Positions 22,201-32,699 of a stretch of 64,000 bases of DNA are shown in pieces. The notes under the pieces are model-generated. The model ran no database searches. It worked only from the letters and a program-made list of their open reading frames with translations, and was not told the origin of the DNA. Origin of the DNA: Bathynomus jamesi (lineage: Eukaryota > Arthropoda > Malacostraca > Isopoda > Cirolanidae); the NCBI GenBank assembly GCA_023014485.1, contig JAJOZX010005636.1, forward strand, positions 1 through 64,000, written 5' to 3'. Positions within the stretch are counted from its first letter, which is position 1, and each line of letters starts with the position of its first letter. The translations under genes and the position numbers were made by a program.

Positions 22201-23315
22201 ACGGATGGGGAGATACGAGGTTCCTGACAATCCTGAAATAAGTAGAGGTCTTGTACGATCTCTCACACAGCTTTTAAAAACATACACACTCCTACGACGA
22301 TCATCCATTCCAAATACAACTATACAAACATTCATTTCCTGCTTTACCCTTCTCAGCTCTTCAGGACCCACATCAAACTCAAACTTAAGCTTACAATCTG
22401 AAGCTAGTTTACAGGCACGCTGCACAACCGTAGGCAGCCACATATTATACGCGATTGTATATAGCACAGTGAACATATGAGCTAAGACTATTGCTATAAA
22501 GCCGCAACCACGATCAACCTTTAAATGCTTTCTCTAAATAACCGGAGAATTGAAATTAAGGGTATAAGGTGCGGCACGATGACCCGCAACCTGAAATACT
22601 CTGTCAATATCTACCGTGAAGTTATACGGCCCAAGATATATTCTATGTCTACAGCTGCAAATCGTCTGAACGGTATTACTACCCAAAAATCACCTACATC
22701 CCCGTCATCTGAACCGAACCTGAAAGACAACCTCGTCCGGACTTCACGTTCCTCGCGGTTCTGAAGGGCAAATTCCACAATACGTTCAACTACGCGTCGC
22801 AGTCGAATACCGTTGCTATACAGGGATCCAGGGTCAACCCTAACATGTACCTATTTCTAGCCAGGACAGGGGTGGGGGTAGCGGTGCGCACCAACTCGAG
22901 TGTTATACCTTCCTCCACAACACGAGAAGCTGCTGCTGTTGTGGAGGATGCGACTGGAATTGAATAGGAATAAGGGGGTACATCTTTATTTGAGGAGGAA
23001 GCTGGTGTGAAGGAAGTACCCGGAATTGAACAGGAATAAGGGGGTATATTTGAGGAAGGTACTATTGTGGGGGTTGTGCCGTAAGACGTAGAGGGTTGGG
23101 GCTAAATTACTGGGGCTCTAACAAGCGGCGCAATCCTGGCACGCTTTACACCTGACGTGGAGGGTTCTTCATCATGCTTCCGCTTTGAATTGTCGCATGC
23201 TACAGGTATCGCTGTTGAGGGCTGTTCAGCGGGGATGGAGTGTGTAGCTACACCGTCATCGGGGTCATCTGTAATATCGATGATGGGGGGTTGTACATCG
23301 TCGTCATTCACGGTT
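19258..23315 (-). pseudogene. polB: Protein-primed DNA polymerase B, copy A (catalytic motif C deleted)
   Basis: The replicative polymerase of Polintons (pPolB). In order on the minus strand: a Ser/Pro-rich, probably disordered N-terminus after a splice-acceptor-like TTCTTCCACAG at 23316; a cysteine-rich zinc cluster (ECNACRRTFF, CHEKYKADGVKHVC; 21800-22060); exonuclease region with ILAHNGVKFDRQFL near 21560; the NGCWWHGCPHPE block near 20790; polymerase motif A YYDFCSLYPYV near 20490; CVKCAEENNGDC; motif B LNSLWGKFAQN near 19920. Motif C (Y.DTDS) should follow TTAYARI near 19720, but about 65 bp are missing there compared with copy B. Several stops and frameshifts occur too. Without motif C the enzyme cannot hold its metal ions. 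The tail runs into a TA microsatellite at about 19260, which removed the stop codon. Confidence 0.88.
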
Positions 23316-23407
23316 CTGTGGAAGAAGAAAAACAAGAATATAAGGAGCAGCACTTAACTTTTGTTATATTTTATAAATGACCCACTTAAGGGTGTGACGT
23401 GTTACAA
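23316..23407. promoter_or_regulatory. Divergent control region between PolB and ATPase, copy A
   Basis: Ninety bases separate the PolB exon (minus strand, acceptor TTCTTCCACAG) from the ATPase ATG at 23408. The ATPase-proximal part, TGACCCACTTAAGGGTGTGACG, is also found in copy B (51666-51700). The layout implies both arms are driven from here. No clear TATA box apart from TATATTTTATAAA near 23362. Confidence 0.4.
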
Positions 23408-23835
23408 ATGGAATCTGTAGAAAAATTCAGGTTCACAAACTCCTCCACATGTATTATATCTGGCCCTACAGGATGTGGTAAAACTGTGTTTATGCTTAAA
23501 ATCATTAAAGATTAGGGGGAGATGTTCTCAAAATTTGTGTATAAAGTAATATGATACTATTCGACGTATCAATCTCTGTTCACTGAGTACCAAGATGATA
23601 TTTTTTTCCACAAAGGTGTATATGACGTTAATTCGTTAAAGGAAAATGAACATACAGTCATTGTAATTGACGATCTCATGTTGGAAATGGAAAAAACTTT
23701 TGCCGAGAAATTTACAGTGTTCTCCCACCATCCTAACAAGCGTATTCTTCATCAATCAGAATCTATTTTTCAAAAATAGATACATGCGCGATGTGTCGTT
23801 AAATACACAATATCTTGTCTTAATGTTATAAAATG
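23408..23835 (+). pseudogene. FtsK/HerA-type genome-packaging ATPase, copy A, C-terminus deleted
   Basis: The motor that would pump DNA into the capsid. Starts MESVEKFRFTNSST. The Walker A motif is intact, SGPTGCGKT, near 23465-23490; the Walker B motif is TVIVIDDLM near 23660-23685. Two in-frame stops lie between them (TAG near 23514, TGA near 23549) and a frameshift follows HHPNK. The gene stops making sense after LNTQYLVL. A deletion of roughly 400 bp joins it to the next small gene, with a CTTA microhomology at the junction. Copy B keeps the missing C-terminus but has a damaged Walker A. Confidence 0.85.
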
Positions 23836-23845
23836 TAATGTGCCA

Positions 23846-24016
23846 ATGAAACCCCCTCAGAAGGCTTGCCTACGTCGTTACAAGAACATAATACGTGCGC
23901 TCGCTCGTAAAAGTCAAACTGTGCGGAAGAAAAAGCGAATTATTGTACAAAGAGGGGGATCATTCCTCCCCATCTTATTTTCAGTTTTGGAACCTTTACT
24001 GACTGGAATAATATAA
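23846..24016 (+). CDS. Small basic/hydrophobic Polinton protein, copy A (N-terminus lost)
   Basis: A 56-residue open frame, ATG at 23846-23848, TAA at 24014-24016. An arginine/lysine-rich middle (RALARKSQTVRKKKRI) is followed by a hydrophobic tail (GGSFLPILFSVLEPLL). Copy B shows the full protein is about 105 residues with an N-terminal helix-like part; here that part went with the ATPase deletion, so this ATG is internal. The stop overlaps the next gene's start as TAATG, an arrangement also kept in copy B. Small proteins of this shape beside the packaging ATPase recur in Polintons; a core or membrane-active virion role is likely but not shown. Confidence 0.7.
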   Translation: MKPPQKACLRRYKNIIRALARKSQTVRKKKRIIVQRGGSFLPILFSVLEPLLTGII

Positions 24017-24717
24017 TGAAGAAAGTGGTAGTGATTCCACACGAAGTGTATGCTTCACTGCAAAGTTCAAAGAATCCAGGCACGGTTCTAGAACCCCGTA
24101 AAATAGACTTAAAAGAATGGAAAGCGAATTGTTAGCCCTATTAAACAGTGAAAAGTTACCTGATGAGAAAAGGATCTTGTGCCAAGAGGCGTTGCAGAAA
24201 TTTCTTCATGAGTACGAAGATTATAAGAATCCGACAGAGCTCTCCGTGGTTATTAGGCACAGCACGAGCAACAATGAGCATGGCGAAATAGGACCTGGGC
24301 CCGACGTTAGAGATGACCAGCCAAAGAATAAAGGAACGCAACATATCGATCATGTATTAAAAAGCAGTCTCCCACATACATTGAAGAATAAAGGCTTAAG
24401 TCTTTATAATCTATTGAGTGAGGACCAGGCAAGGTTTTTTTAGTTGTTCTTTTATAATTTTTGCATGCTGAATTCAAAAATGTAACTCATTTTGCTCAAT
24501 CAGGTCAGGTTTTTATGCTATCTTAATTTTAAAAAAATAGATAATTCGAAAATAGTCGTTATGAAATTACAAGTTTATTTTTTTAAAACGGACTTAAATT
24601 GACAGAAAATGTACAAAGTATATAAAAAATGGTACACGAGTACAGTTAATGTGGACGAAAAGGCTTTCTCAAAGACTTTCGTCTGTGTTTCACAGCTGGA
24701 ACTTCTCTCTTGAGGCA

Positions 24718-25397
24718 CTAGCAGTAGTCCGCGAGCATGTTCACATCCCAGCGGCCCTGGTTCCTCTCTTCCATCACTTGAATATCCTGGTGGAAGCGCT
24801 CTCCTTGCTCCTCGCTGACATCACTGCAGTTGTCCGGAAAGTAGTCTAAATGCGAGCTGAGAAAATGCATCTTTATGGACATACGTGCACCAAGAGCCTC
24901 GAAGCTCTGCAGGAGCTCCTCGACAACACGTTCGTACTCTGGACTTCGGTGGTTGCCCAGAAAATTCGTGACAATGGACTTGAATGCGAGCCAGGCATTG
25001 ATCTCATTGTCCTCCAGACTTTCGTCGAATTGAGCATCTTTCATTAGCTCCCTGATCTGAGGGCCGTCAAAAATACCTGCTTTCAGTTTGCCCTCACTGA
25101 CGCGTGGAAATTTCTGATTCAGGAAAGCGAAAGCTCGGCTTTCTTTGTTGAGTGCTCTGACGAAATTCTTCATAAGTCCGAGCTTGATGTGCAGCGGCGG
25201 AAGTAGAATCATCTGCGGATTCACGAGAGCGTGTGACAGAACGTTGTGCGAACCTGGTTCCAGGCCACGTCTTGCTGGCCAGTCGCGTTGCACGTAGTGT
25301 TGCTTGTCTGCTCGGCTGTCCCACAGACAGAGAAAACAGGGGTATTTGGTGTAGCCGCCTTGTAGACCCAGTACTAGGGCTATAACCTATAAAAAAA

Positions 25398-25436
<39 letters not shown>

Positions 25437-26581
25437 AATATCAGGGCCTAAATATATATATATATATAATATATATACTGTATATGTATTTTTTTTGTAG
25501 ACACGAACATACCTTTAGGTCTCCGCATGTCATCCAATTGTGATGTTTGTACTTCAAAGCAGTTAGCAAAAGCTCCATGTTACTATAACTTTCAGTCATC
25601 TGCACCGAGTGACCCACCGGAACAGACGCGACCTTGTTACCATTGTAGAGTAGTACTGCTTTCAAGCTTCTGCTTGAGGAGTCGATGAAGAGCCGCCATT
25701 CTGTAGGGTCATACGCTAAACCCATAGCTGCAATGAGGTCGTTCACGTTGTTACAGTAAACCAGCGAAGCTTCTTCGTCCGACGTGAAATATTCTCGAAA
25801 CTCTTCTTCGTGGCTGCGATACCAGAAGAATGTTGTTTCTGGAGCTAACAAACGATTTTCGCGAAGACGTGACCCTAGCAACTGAGCAGATTCTTTGGAC
25901 AAGCACAAATCTCTTGTCAAATCGTTCAACTCAGCTTGGCTCAAGAGTTTGGGTTGACTTGTCTCGGCAGTAGGTTGGTATGTACCAGATATGTCACCGT
26001 CATCCATTTCTTCATTAGAGTCGGACGACGAATCAAAGTTGTCGGCGGTGTTGGAATTGGAATTTCTGGTTCATGAGGCACTGGCTTTATGGCAGATGGT
26101 ATGTCTGGATACTTTATGTGTTGCTTGTTTTTTCGATTTATGCCTAAAAGGAAACAAATAAAAACAGATAAAGATAAGATAAAGACATCTCATATATTGT
26201 CAGGCATATTTTTGTAAGTATAAAATGAAATTCATACTAAATTCATACTAACTTACCTTGTAAGTTTGTCATACAGAAATAACAGTCAGTAGTATAATCT
26301 CTTCCTTCCCTCCACACCATTGGGACACCAAAAGGTAGACACTCTACCTTCTTGTGGCTCCAGCGCCGCAGACTTTCAACGCACGTTTTGCAGCATATGT
26401 GAGGGGCAAAGGCTTTGTCCTGGTCACCAAGTTTAACTCCAAAGTAGGCGTGATAGCTTTTCCTCACAAAATGTGTGATGTTTGACTGCCGGTCTGACAT
26501 AGTGACTTTACCACAGATGTAGCAGAACCTGTTTGGGTCATTCTTGCACATTCTATTCATGCTGAAAAACAGTAATGACAA
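24718..26581 (-). pseudogene. Uncharacterised transposase-like protein with two introns, one frameshift
   Basis: Start ATG 26579-26581 (MNRMCKNDPNRFCYICGKVT). Exon 1 (26581-26258) carries a Cys-rich region (FCYICG; CCKTC; DCYFCMTN) and ends at a CAAG|GTAAGT donor. Exon 2 starts after TCCTTTTAG near 26145, reads INRKNKQHIKYPDIPSAIKP, suffers one frameshift near 26045, then is open to CGDLKV (25441-26007 frame). A donor, AAAG|GTATGT near 25515, and a TTTTATAG acceptor near 25393 define intron 2. Exon 3 reads ALVLGLQGGYTKYPCFLCLW and ends near 24718. Candidate acidic residues: FIDSS, CGDLK and EEQGERFH. I recognise a widespread uncharacterised arthropod family; the TIRs make a transposase role likely, by inference. 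Confidence 0.7.
25395..25484. repeat. TA microsatellite inside intron 2
   Basis: TA runs occupy most of the second intron of the gene at 24718-26581. Confidence 0.85.
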
Positions 26582-26804
26582 TCGTAATTAGAAATAAGTT
26601 GTGTCTGTTTATTATATAGAGCTTGGCTAACACTTGGCTAAAATGTAAGTCTGTTTTAAAAAAATAAACTTGTTCATTTCATAACGATTATCTAATTTTT
26701 TTAAAATTGAGATAGCATAAAAACCTGACATGATTGAGCAAAATGAGTTACATTTTTTAATTCAGCATGCAAAACTCATAAAAGAACAACTAAAAAAAAC
26801 CTTG

Positions 26805-29046
26805 ACCTCAAAAATGACGCAGACCAGTGTTATTCAACTATACTGTACTACTACAATGTAACATGCTTAATATCACGTTCTCGGTGTACGATGAAATGAT
26901 AATGAACGTCTTTTGCCTTAGTGCTTTTTAGCATGTTAACATGTTTTATTATTTGAAAACTTGCATATGTCATTGGTTTTCCACCGATGTAACAACAATT
27001 GATTATTAGAAAAACGTGATAATAAGCAGTTTCTTTAGTGATATTAAGCAAGGCATTTTCCATGTGTTGAATATCAGTTGTACGTGGTTTATCAAATATA
27101 GTAATATCAACCAAGTTACGATCCAAAGCGATGTGATATAAACGGGTTACACTGTGCACGTTTTCAAATAGTTCATGCTAGTTCAATACGATCAATTGAC
27201 AGGTAAACATACAGATTTATTGCAATTGGGATTAATTTTTATTAAATTTGACAGCGAAATCAATATTTATAAGTTACGTAATCAAACGGCCTGGCAAGTT
27301 TATATATAGGGAAATGATTGCACACTACAGATATACATACTCAATTGCTCAAGTGTATACAGGTAGAGAGGTAGACACAAAACTAGCCCATAAGAGAGTA
27401 TTAGATCATTTGGCCAATAAATCAACAGCCAAACTAGAACCGGGAGTTGTAACGTTAAAGACACACTTTTTGATCACAAAACTAGAGCAGCGATTGTTGT
27501 GCGATAATTTCTTTGGTTTCTAGTGTTATTCCAGCATCATGTTCAATCGTCTCGCTTTTTTACGAGCAAATCTGTCCAAAACTTCGTCTGCATCGCTTAA
27601 ACGCAAATTGTCTGATTTTAATGTTAACATAGAGTTGCGTTTAAGAAATACTGTATGTACATATCATGAGAATACACATTCAATAATACTTCAAGCATAA
27701 ATAGTATCAATATATGTGATTGTTACACATAGATTACCTAATTATGAATTAATCACACATTAAACAAATAGTTCAGATACTCAAAATACATAGTGAATAG
27801 ATTTAATTTTTCAATAAATGTACATCATTTATATTGATAAGAAAATTACGCAAAACTATGATTAATTTATTGATAAACCTATCATATCACATATAATTAG
27901 GTCAACCTAAACCTTGATAACCAATTATTACAAAAGCTGGCATATACTTTTAAATTAGTGTCTAAATTATTTTCAATTTATATAATTCAGTACTGATCTG
28001 CACTTGCACAACTATTATAAACGCTAAAATTTGCTGCTGTATTGGGTACCAGTATTAAACTGACACCCTGACATAGAGTTACAGCCCCATTGACAACACT
28101 GGATTTTTTACAACACTGTAAAAACTCCATATAACCTAGCCTCAAAAACAATGTTGATTTTTTTAAATCAATTGACATAATGTTCTACATATTTATACTA
28201 TATTTCTTTAAATGCATATACAAACTATTATCTTTTATAGTGCATTCTTAGCATTAGAATTGTGATGCTGTAAATCTTGACATTCACCTCTAACATCTCT
28301 ACTACATCATTTTTGGTGATGATATAGTACTCAGCTGTGGTGTTTTGCTAAATTGCATCGTAAATGTTTCTCAATATGCATAAAATAAGTCGTTGAATAA
28401 AATAATTCAACCAAATTCAACATAATTCAATTCAACATAATTCAACATAATTCAATCAAATTCATAATTCAACGAAACATAATAAAATAATTCAACGAAA
28501 CATAATTGTTGGATAAATGTACATTATCAGTTCTGACAAAAAAACATCAAATCAACACTCAAATTTAAACCAGCGTTGCCAGCGAATAGCCTGATATGCC
28601 ATCCATATTAGCCTGACTTACCTGACTTTTTGAGCTATTTTCATCAGATGATTTTTAGATATAAACACATTAATATGACTAATTGTTAATAAAATAACTT
28701 GGTGATATTTATGCCATAAAAATCAGCATGGAAATAGCTATGTAAATTGTTTTTTTCTCTTAAATAAGAATAGTATAAGTTTTTTATAACGAAATGAAAC
28801 TTTTGATGATGAATTTTACATGTTAAGAATCAGGCTAATTACAAGCTTCTAGCGATTTTTTTTTTACAATTCTTAATTGATGATGTTTTCTAAACCGGAC
28901 AATCGAACAAATCTGTAATTTGATCAAATGTAGTTACAATGATTACCTATTTAATATTTACATACAATTAATATTTTACATACAATATGTTTTCTAGTCC
29001 AAAGAGGGGGACCGCCTCCTTCGCCCCCCCCTTGGATACGTCCCTG
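26805..29046. other. AT-rich filler of the composite insertion, with three small unassigned ORFs
   Basis: Holds a 102-residue minus-strand ORF (26851-27159, starting MHSVTRLYHIALDRN), a 91-residue plus-strand ORF (27248-27523) and a 53-residue plus-strand ORF (27539-27700, MFNRLAFLRANLSK). I recognise none of them and they may be chance. At 28385-28505 there is a minisatellite of ATTCAACATA words. The last 60 bases form a C-rich hAT-like terminus. Confidence 0.4.
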
Positions 29047-29377
29047 GTGAGGACCCCATCATACAGTGGACCGATACAGGTGAGGTCATTATTGAAGGAA
29101 CAAGGATACAGGGATCCAATTTCGACGACATTGTCAATGATCTGGTGAGAAAGTGGGACAGGCCCTCACCAGCAGGATGGAAGCATATTAAAGCAAGACT
29201 ACAACAAATAAATGTCCCCAAAACATTGAGAGAAAACCTGAATATGTTAAAAAACTTGGAGCAAATCTTGCACGTGTCACAACTGAGTACACCATCACCC
29301 CCAACAGTAGCATCTCTGAAGAGGAGAAAGAAGAAACCAAACGGCCAACCTTATCCACGTGTCTCTAAAATACAGAA

Positions 29378-30442
29378 ATGGCTAACATATTAAGAAAACG
29401 CTATTATGACATTTCTAACCCCGCCTCCTATGGTGGTGTTAATAGACTGTACAGAGGTGTTTACAATGATGGAGTAGGGAAAAAAGATGTTAAGAGGTTT
29501 TTGCAGGAGCAGGTTTTTGCAGGAGCAGCCTGTGAGAAAAGGGTTTAAAACGGCCAAGACAACAGCGGCTTCGATTGACTCTATTTGGCAAGCGGATTTG
29601 ACAGACATGCAAAGATATTCAGTGTATAATGATGGCAACCGCTACAACCTATTCATAATAGATGTATTCTCTAGATATCTGTGGCTAATTCCTCTGAAAA
29701 ATAAATCGCCTGAAACAGATGCTAAAGCTACCAAAACGCTGATGTTGAAAGAAAACAGGGTTCCTGGCTACTTTTGTAAGGATATGGGGAAAGAATTTAC
29801 AGGCCGCGCTTTTCAAAACATGCTGACAGAGTTTAATATCAGTTACTACACTACCAATTCTATACATAAGGCCTCTTTAGCTGAAAGAGTTCAGCGTACC
29901 ATAAAGGAACGCATGCATCACTATTTTACACATAAAAACACATACAGATATATAAACATTCTGGGATCATTGACCTCGTCATACAACCGTTCACACCACC
30001 GTGCGATTGGCAGAACACCTAACGAAGTTTTAGAAAAAGGTACGCGCCCAGAGCCTGATGTGAGAAGAGATGGAGCACCGCCACCACAATCTCCACATTT
30101 CAAAATCAATGATTATGTAAGGCTATCGCGTTCGGGAAATAAATTTGCGAAGGGATTTGAGCAAGGATGGACACGTGAGGTTTTTAAAGTTAGTGGTATG
30201 ACGAGATAATGATGTATCACGTTGAAGATTTGAATGGGGAGGAAATCGCAGGAGGCTTTTACCGCGAGGAGTTGCAGAAAGTGTCTTTTAATTTAGGAAA
30301 AAATGTGTTTAAAATTGAAAAAATTTTAGGCAGCATATGTTCAGGAAAGAGAAAAATGTACCTTGCGAAATGGCTATGGTACCCAGAAAGCTTCAACACC
30401 TGTATAAAAGCTGCTGCAATAATGATAATGAAGCTTAAATAG
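29378..30442 (+). pseudogene. int: Retrovirus-type integrase with chromodomain, copy A
   Basis: Integrates the element through a DDE RNase-H fold. ATG 29378-29380 overlaps the upstream gene by 16 bp. An N-terminal block (GGVNRLYRGVYNDGVGKKDV) is followed by a 16-bp tandem duplication of GTTTTTGCAGGAGCAG at about 29500-29531, replacing coding sequence seen in copy B and shifting the frame. The core reads WQADLTDMQ (first Asp), CKDMGKEFTG (second Asp) and LAERVQRTIKERMH (Glu). After GMTR another frameshift at about 30205 leads to YHVEDLNGEEIAGGFY and a chromodomain-like end (KIEKILGS...YLAKWLWYP). TAG at 30440-30442. The catalytic residues are all present, but the protein is split in three frames. 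Confidence 0.88.
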
Positions 30443-30450
30443 TATGCAAC

Positions 30451-31330
30451 ATGACGCCTAACCACTTCTATGTCAAACTCCCGCCCTCTTCTTCTCTGTC
30501 TGTACATCCTAACAACAACCTGGAGAACTTGGTAACAGAACTCCATGGGCCCTTTGAGTTGGAACGTGATTCGTACGAAGTTGGTGTTTGTGAATTCCAG
30601 TTAGCCACCAAATTTTTAACTCTTGAAAATGAACAGATCATATTTTTGATCCTTAGAAGAGTCGATGAGTGTGAAAAATTAGGCATAACCTTAGACAACA
30701 CTATGCGATCAGTCCTATTCGGTGGGTTACAGTACTATAGTACAAATGTAACACTAGGAATCGGTCATTATGACAGCCACGGGATATTGTGACGGGGTTA
30801 AACAAGAGTCTTGAAAAGTCGTACCTGAAAAACGACTCACTTTTTGAAGTCGTAAACATAGACACGCCTGCACGCACGTTGAAGTTAAAATCAACGCTTA
30901 GTAGAAATATTAAAGACAAAGAGCTGTTCACAATTGTGGCCGAGGGTCGATATAGTGCAGCCCACCAAAGAGACACCTTTCACGTGGCACAACATGACTT
31001 GTCCAGCTTAATGTATCAGTTGAAATTGGATAAATTGGGTGAAAGATATCCATCCCCAGACTTGTGCTATATTTACAGCAATATCGTGGCGCATCAATTT
31101 GTTGGGGACACCAAGGCGCGCCTGCTGCGCATTGCACACATTCCAACCATAGAGGGAAGAGTTTGAGCATTACATATGACAAGCCCCTTTATGTGAATGT
31201 TGCGACTAATTTATTAACCAATATCTCAATATATATAAGAACGATTGAGGGGAAAAATTTCCCATTCGGTGATGGGAGCTTAACAGTGAAGCTACACTTT
31301 CGTCGCATTGTTATACTGACCCGAAGGCCT
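30451..31330 (+). pseudogene. Penton-like minor capsid protein, copy A
   Basis: Single-jelly-roll minor capsid protein that would form the vertices. ATG 30451 (MTPNHFYVKLPPSSSL); the N-terminal FY..LP...S...P.N pattern and ELERDSYEVGVCEFQLA are typical of Polinton penton proteins. The middle (30789-31166) has EGRYSAAHQRDTFHVAQHDL and IVAHQFVGDTKARLLRIAHI. The end (TVKLHFRR, near 31290-31310) is in a third frame. Frameshifts lie near 30795 and 31155. About 290 residues overall. It follows the integrase by 8 bp and leads into the next small gene. Copy B has lost about 300 bp of its interior. Confidence 0.8.
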
Positions 31331-31683
31331 TTCGCAGTCTATCAAAGGGTCAGATATCAGTGTGGGAGTGGGCTTGGATCCATTTTTTCAACCATACTAT
31401 GCACGGCTGTCCCATTGTTGAAGAGGGGGGCCAGATACCACGCGAGGAAGGCGTTACACTCAGGTTTTAACGCGGTAGAAGACATAATGGGTGGAACTAA
31501 ACCTAAAGAAGCTCTAAAAAGACATTTAAAACGTACACGGGACGAAATCATCAAAGATGCAAAGAGAAAAATGCGTGGTACCGGAAGAAGGGGTTACCAA
31601 CACGTGGCGCTAAACGTAAAAGGACATCAGAAAAGAAGTGTTCTAAGCGAATAAAGCCTATGGCTGATCATTTTTTTAAATGA
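31318..31683 (+). pseudogene. Small virion-type protein, hydrophobic N-terminus and basic tail, copy A
   Basis: Reads VRYQCGSGLGSIFSTILCTA then VPLLKRGARY...ALHSGFNAVED, KPKEALKRHLKRTRDEIIKD, and after one frameshift near 31585 a Lys/Arg-rich tail (RGAKRKRTSEKKCSKR) ending at TGA 31681-31683. Length about 120. The start codon seen in copy B (ATG overlapping the penton stop) is ACTG here. The amphipathic N-terminus and nuclear-localisation-like tail recall Polinton PX/PW-type or adenovirus pVI/pX-like minor virion proteins; the exact match is uncertain. Confidence 0.6.
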
Positions 31684-31763
31684 TATAAGCTGAGGACATT
31701 GCTCTCAAGAATCATAGGCTGATTACTACTTGTTGAGAGAGGTGGCACTATTTCTGACTCCTC

Positions 31764-32447
31764 ATGGTGCGTTTCATCCATCCATGCAGCTCACAATGTT
31801 GTAAATCAGAGCTGTCCCTCTTTGTTATGCCCCCAAACAGGTTTCTATTGAGCATAGTGACTCTATTACAATTATCCCATTAAACACAATTAGTTCACTG
31901 AGTGCCCCTATAGAATTCGTGAGACCCAGCTCAGGCCAATACTTTTTTGATCTATGCTGCATGCACATGTACGCTAAATTGCGTATAGCCCATTCAGATA
32001 GAACTGACTGCGATGATAGTTACTCTGCATACCTTGAAACCAACTTTCCACACTCCATATTCAGCCAGTGTGAGGTGTATTTAAATTAGTTTAACATCTT
32101 GGCAGGAACGGGTTATTATCACCTACGAGCCTATCTGGAAAATGTCCTCAACTTTTCAAAAGAAGCGAAGGATACCTTTTTAATTGCCGAGGGCTATTAT
32201 CAGGCTAAAGATGAAAGTAGTAAAAGGATAAATTTTAAAATTCTAAAAAGAAGATGTACGAGTGTTTTGGACGTCTGCATACAGATTTCACGTTCCAAGA
32301 GAAACTGCTTATGAATGGGGTGGATATGAAGTTAAAACTCAACCGCACGAATCCTGAGATCTGCATAAATCTGGGACTTGATCAAGAACAGGGTGCAAAG
32401 CCCGTTGTGAGTCACATCATGGAAACATATCTGCGTGTACGGCGAGT
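31764..32447 (+). pseudogene. Major capsid protein, copy A, truncated
   Basis: Double-jelly-roll MCP. ATG 31764-31766 (MVRFIHPCSSQCCKSELSLF). The N-terminal SELSLF...P and APIEFV patterns and the YHLRAYLENVLNFSKEAKDT block near 32115-32170 mark the family. Stops and at least four frameshifts. Coding similarity to copy B ends at CGGCGAGTG (32441-32449), where a Penelope-derived repeat begins. The C-terminal third of MCP and the whole protease gene are therefore missing from this copy. Confidence 0.82.
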
Positions 32448-32699
32448 GAGGATATCATAAGACGAAAGCGCTTGGGCACCATTCTGTGTTTCCTTTCCTT
32501 CGTGGTTTTATTCATCATATATATATATATATATATGTGTATATCACATATCACATATCATATATATGAAAGATTTTACAACTCCCCAAAATAATTAAAA
32601 AAAATTAATTGTGGATCAGATGTGTGATAAACATCTCTTTTATTACCTTACCTCTATCACTCTCGGGTAGTCAGAAAAGGAAGTATGAAGGAGTTTAGT

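Larger units (their letters stand above)
24430..26804 (-). mobile_element. TIR transposon with about 160-bp inverted repeats and an uncharacterised gene
   Basis: Left end 24430-24593 and right end 26645-26804 are inverted copies: AAGGTTTTTTT-AGTTGTTC, then GCATGCTGAATT, AATGTAACTCATTTTGCTCA, GTCAGGTTTTTATGCTATCT and so on, at roughly 90 percent identity. A single intron-containing gene fills the space on the minus strand. Length 2.4 kb. No target duplication is seen at its own ends, because it sits at the extreme left of a larger insertion. Confidence 0.85.
24426..29046. mobile_element. Composite 4.6-kb insertion with 8-bp target duplication (hAT-like ends)
   Basis: The interrupted gene carries GTGAGGAC on both sides: 24418-24425 and 29047-29054. 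Copy B shows the uninterrupted site. The insertion begins CAGGCAAGG and ends GTCCCTG, so both ends start CAGG when read inward; with an 8-bp duplication this is the hAT signature. The right end (GGACGTATCC-like, then a G-run, read inward) looks like a true hAT terminus. The left end instead coincides with another transposon (24430-26804), so the hAT left end is reduced to a few bases or was replaced. Confidence 0.65.
24016..29393 (+). pseudogene. Conserved hypothetical Polinton protein, copy A, interrupted
   Basis: ATG at 24016-24018 (MKKVVVIPHEVYASLQ). One frameshift near 24105; the frame from 24117 reads SELLALLNSEKLPDEKRILC and SSLPHTLKNKGLSLYNLLSE. At 24425 a 4.6-kb insertion intervenes. 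The gene resumes at 29047 with the same eight bases and continues QWTDTGEVIIEGTRIQGSNF, RKWDRPSPAGWKHIKARLQQ, to a basic tail (KRRKKKPNG) and TAA at 29391-29393. About 240 residues without the insertion. I recognise it as a recurrent Polinton companion of the ATPase but know no function. It overlaps the integrase start by 16 bp, as in copy B. Confidence 0.75.

Noticed and set aside
26819..26840. hAT terminus at CAGACCAGTGTTATTCAACT
   Set aside because: It resembles a hAT start, but no inverted partner or 8-bp duplication belongs to it; the flanking GTGAGGAC duplication points to 24426 as the outer edge.
28385..28505. Possible CRISPR-like array
   Set aside because: Short ATTCAACATA-type words without constant spacers, in eukaryotic AT-rich DNA; a simple minisatellite.
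29501..29532. Direct repeat as a transposon target duplication
   Set aside because: The two 16-bp copies are directly adjacent with nothing between; it is a tandem duplication in integrase.
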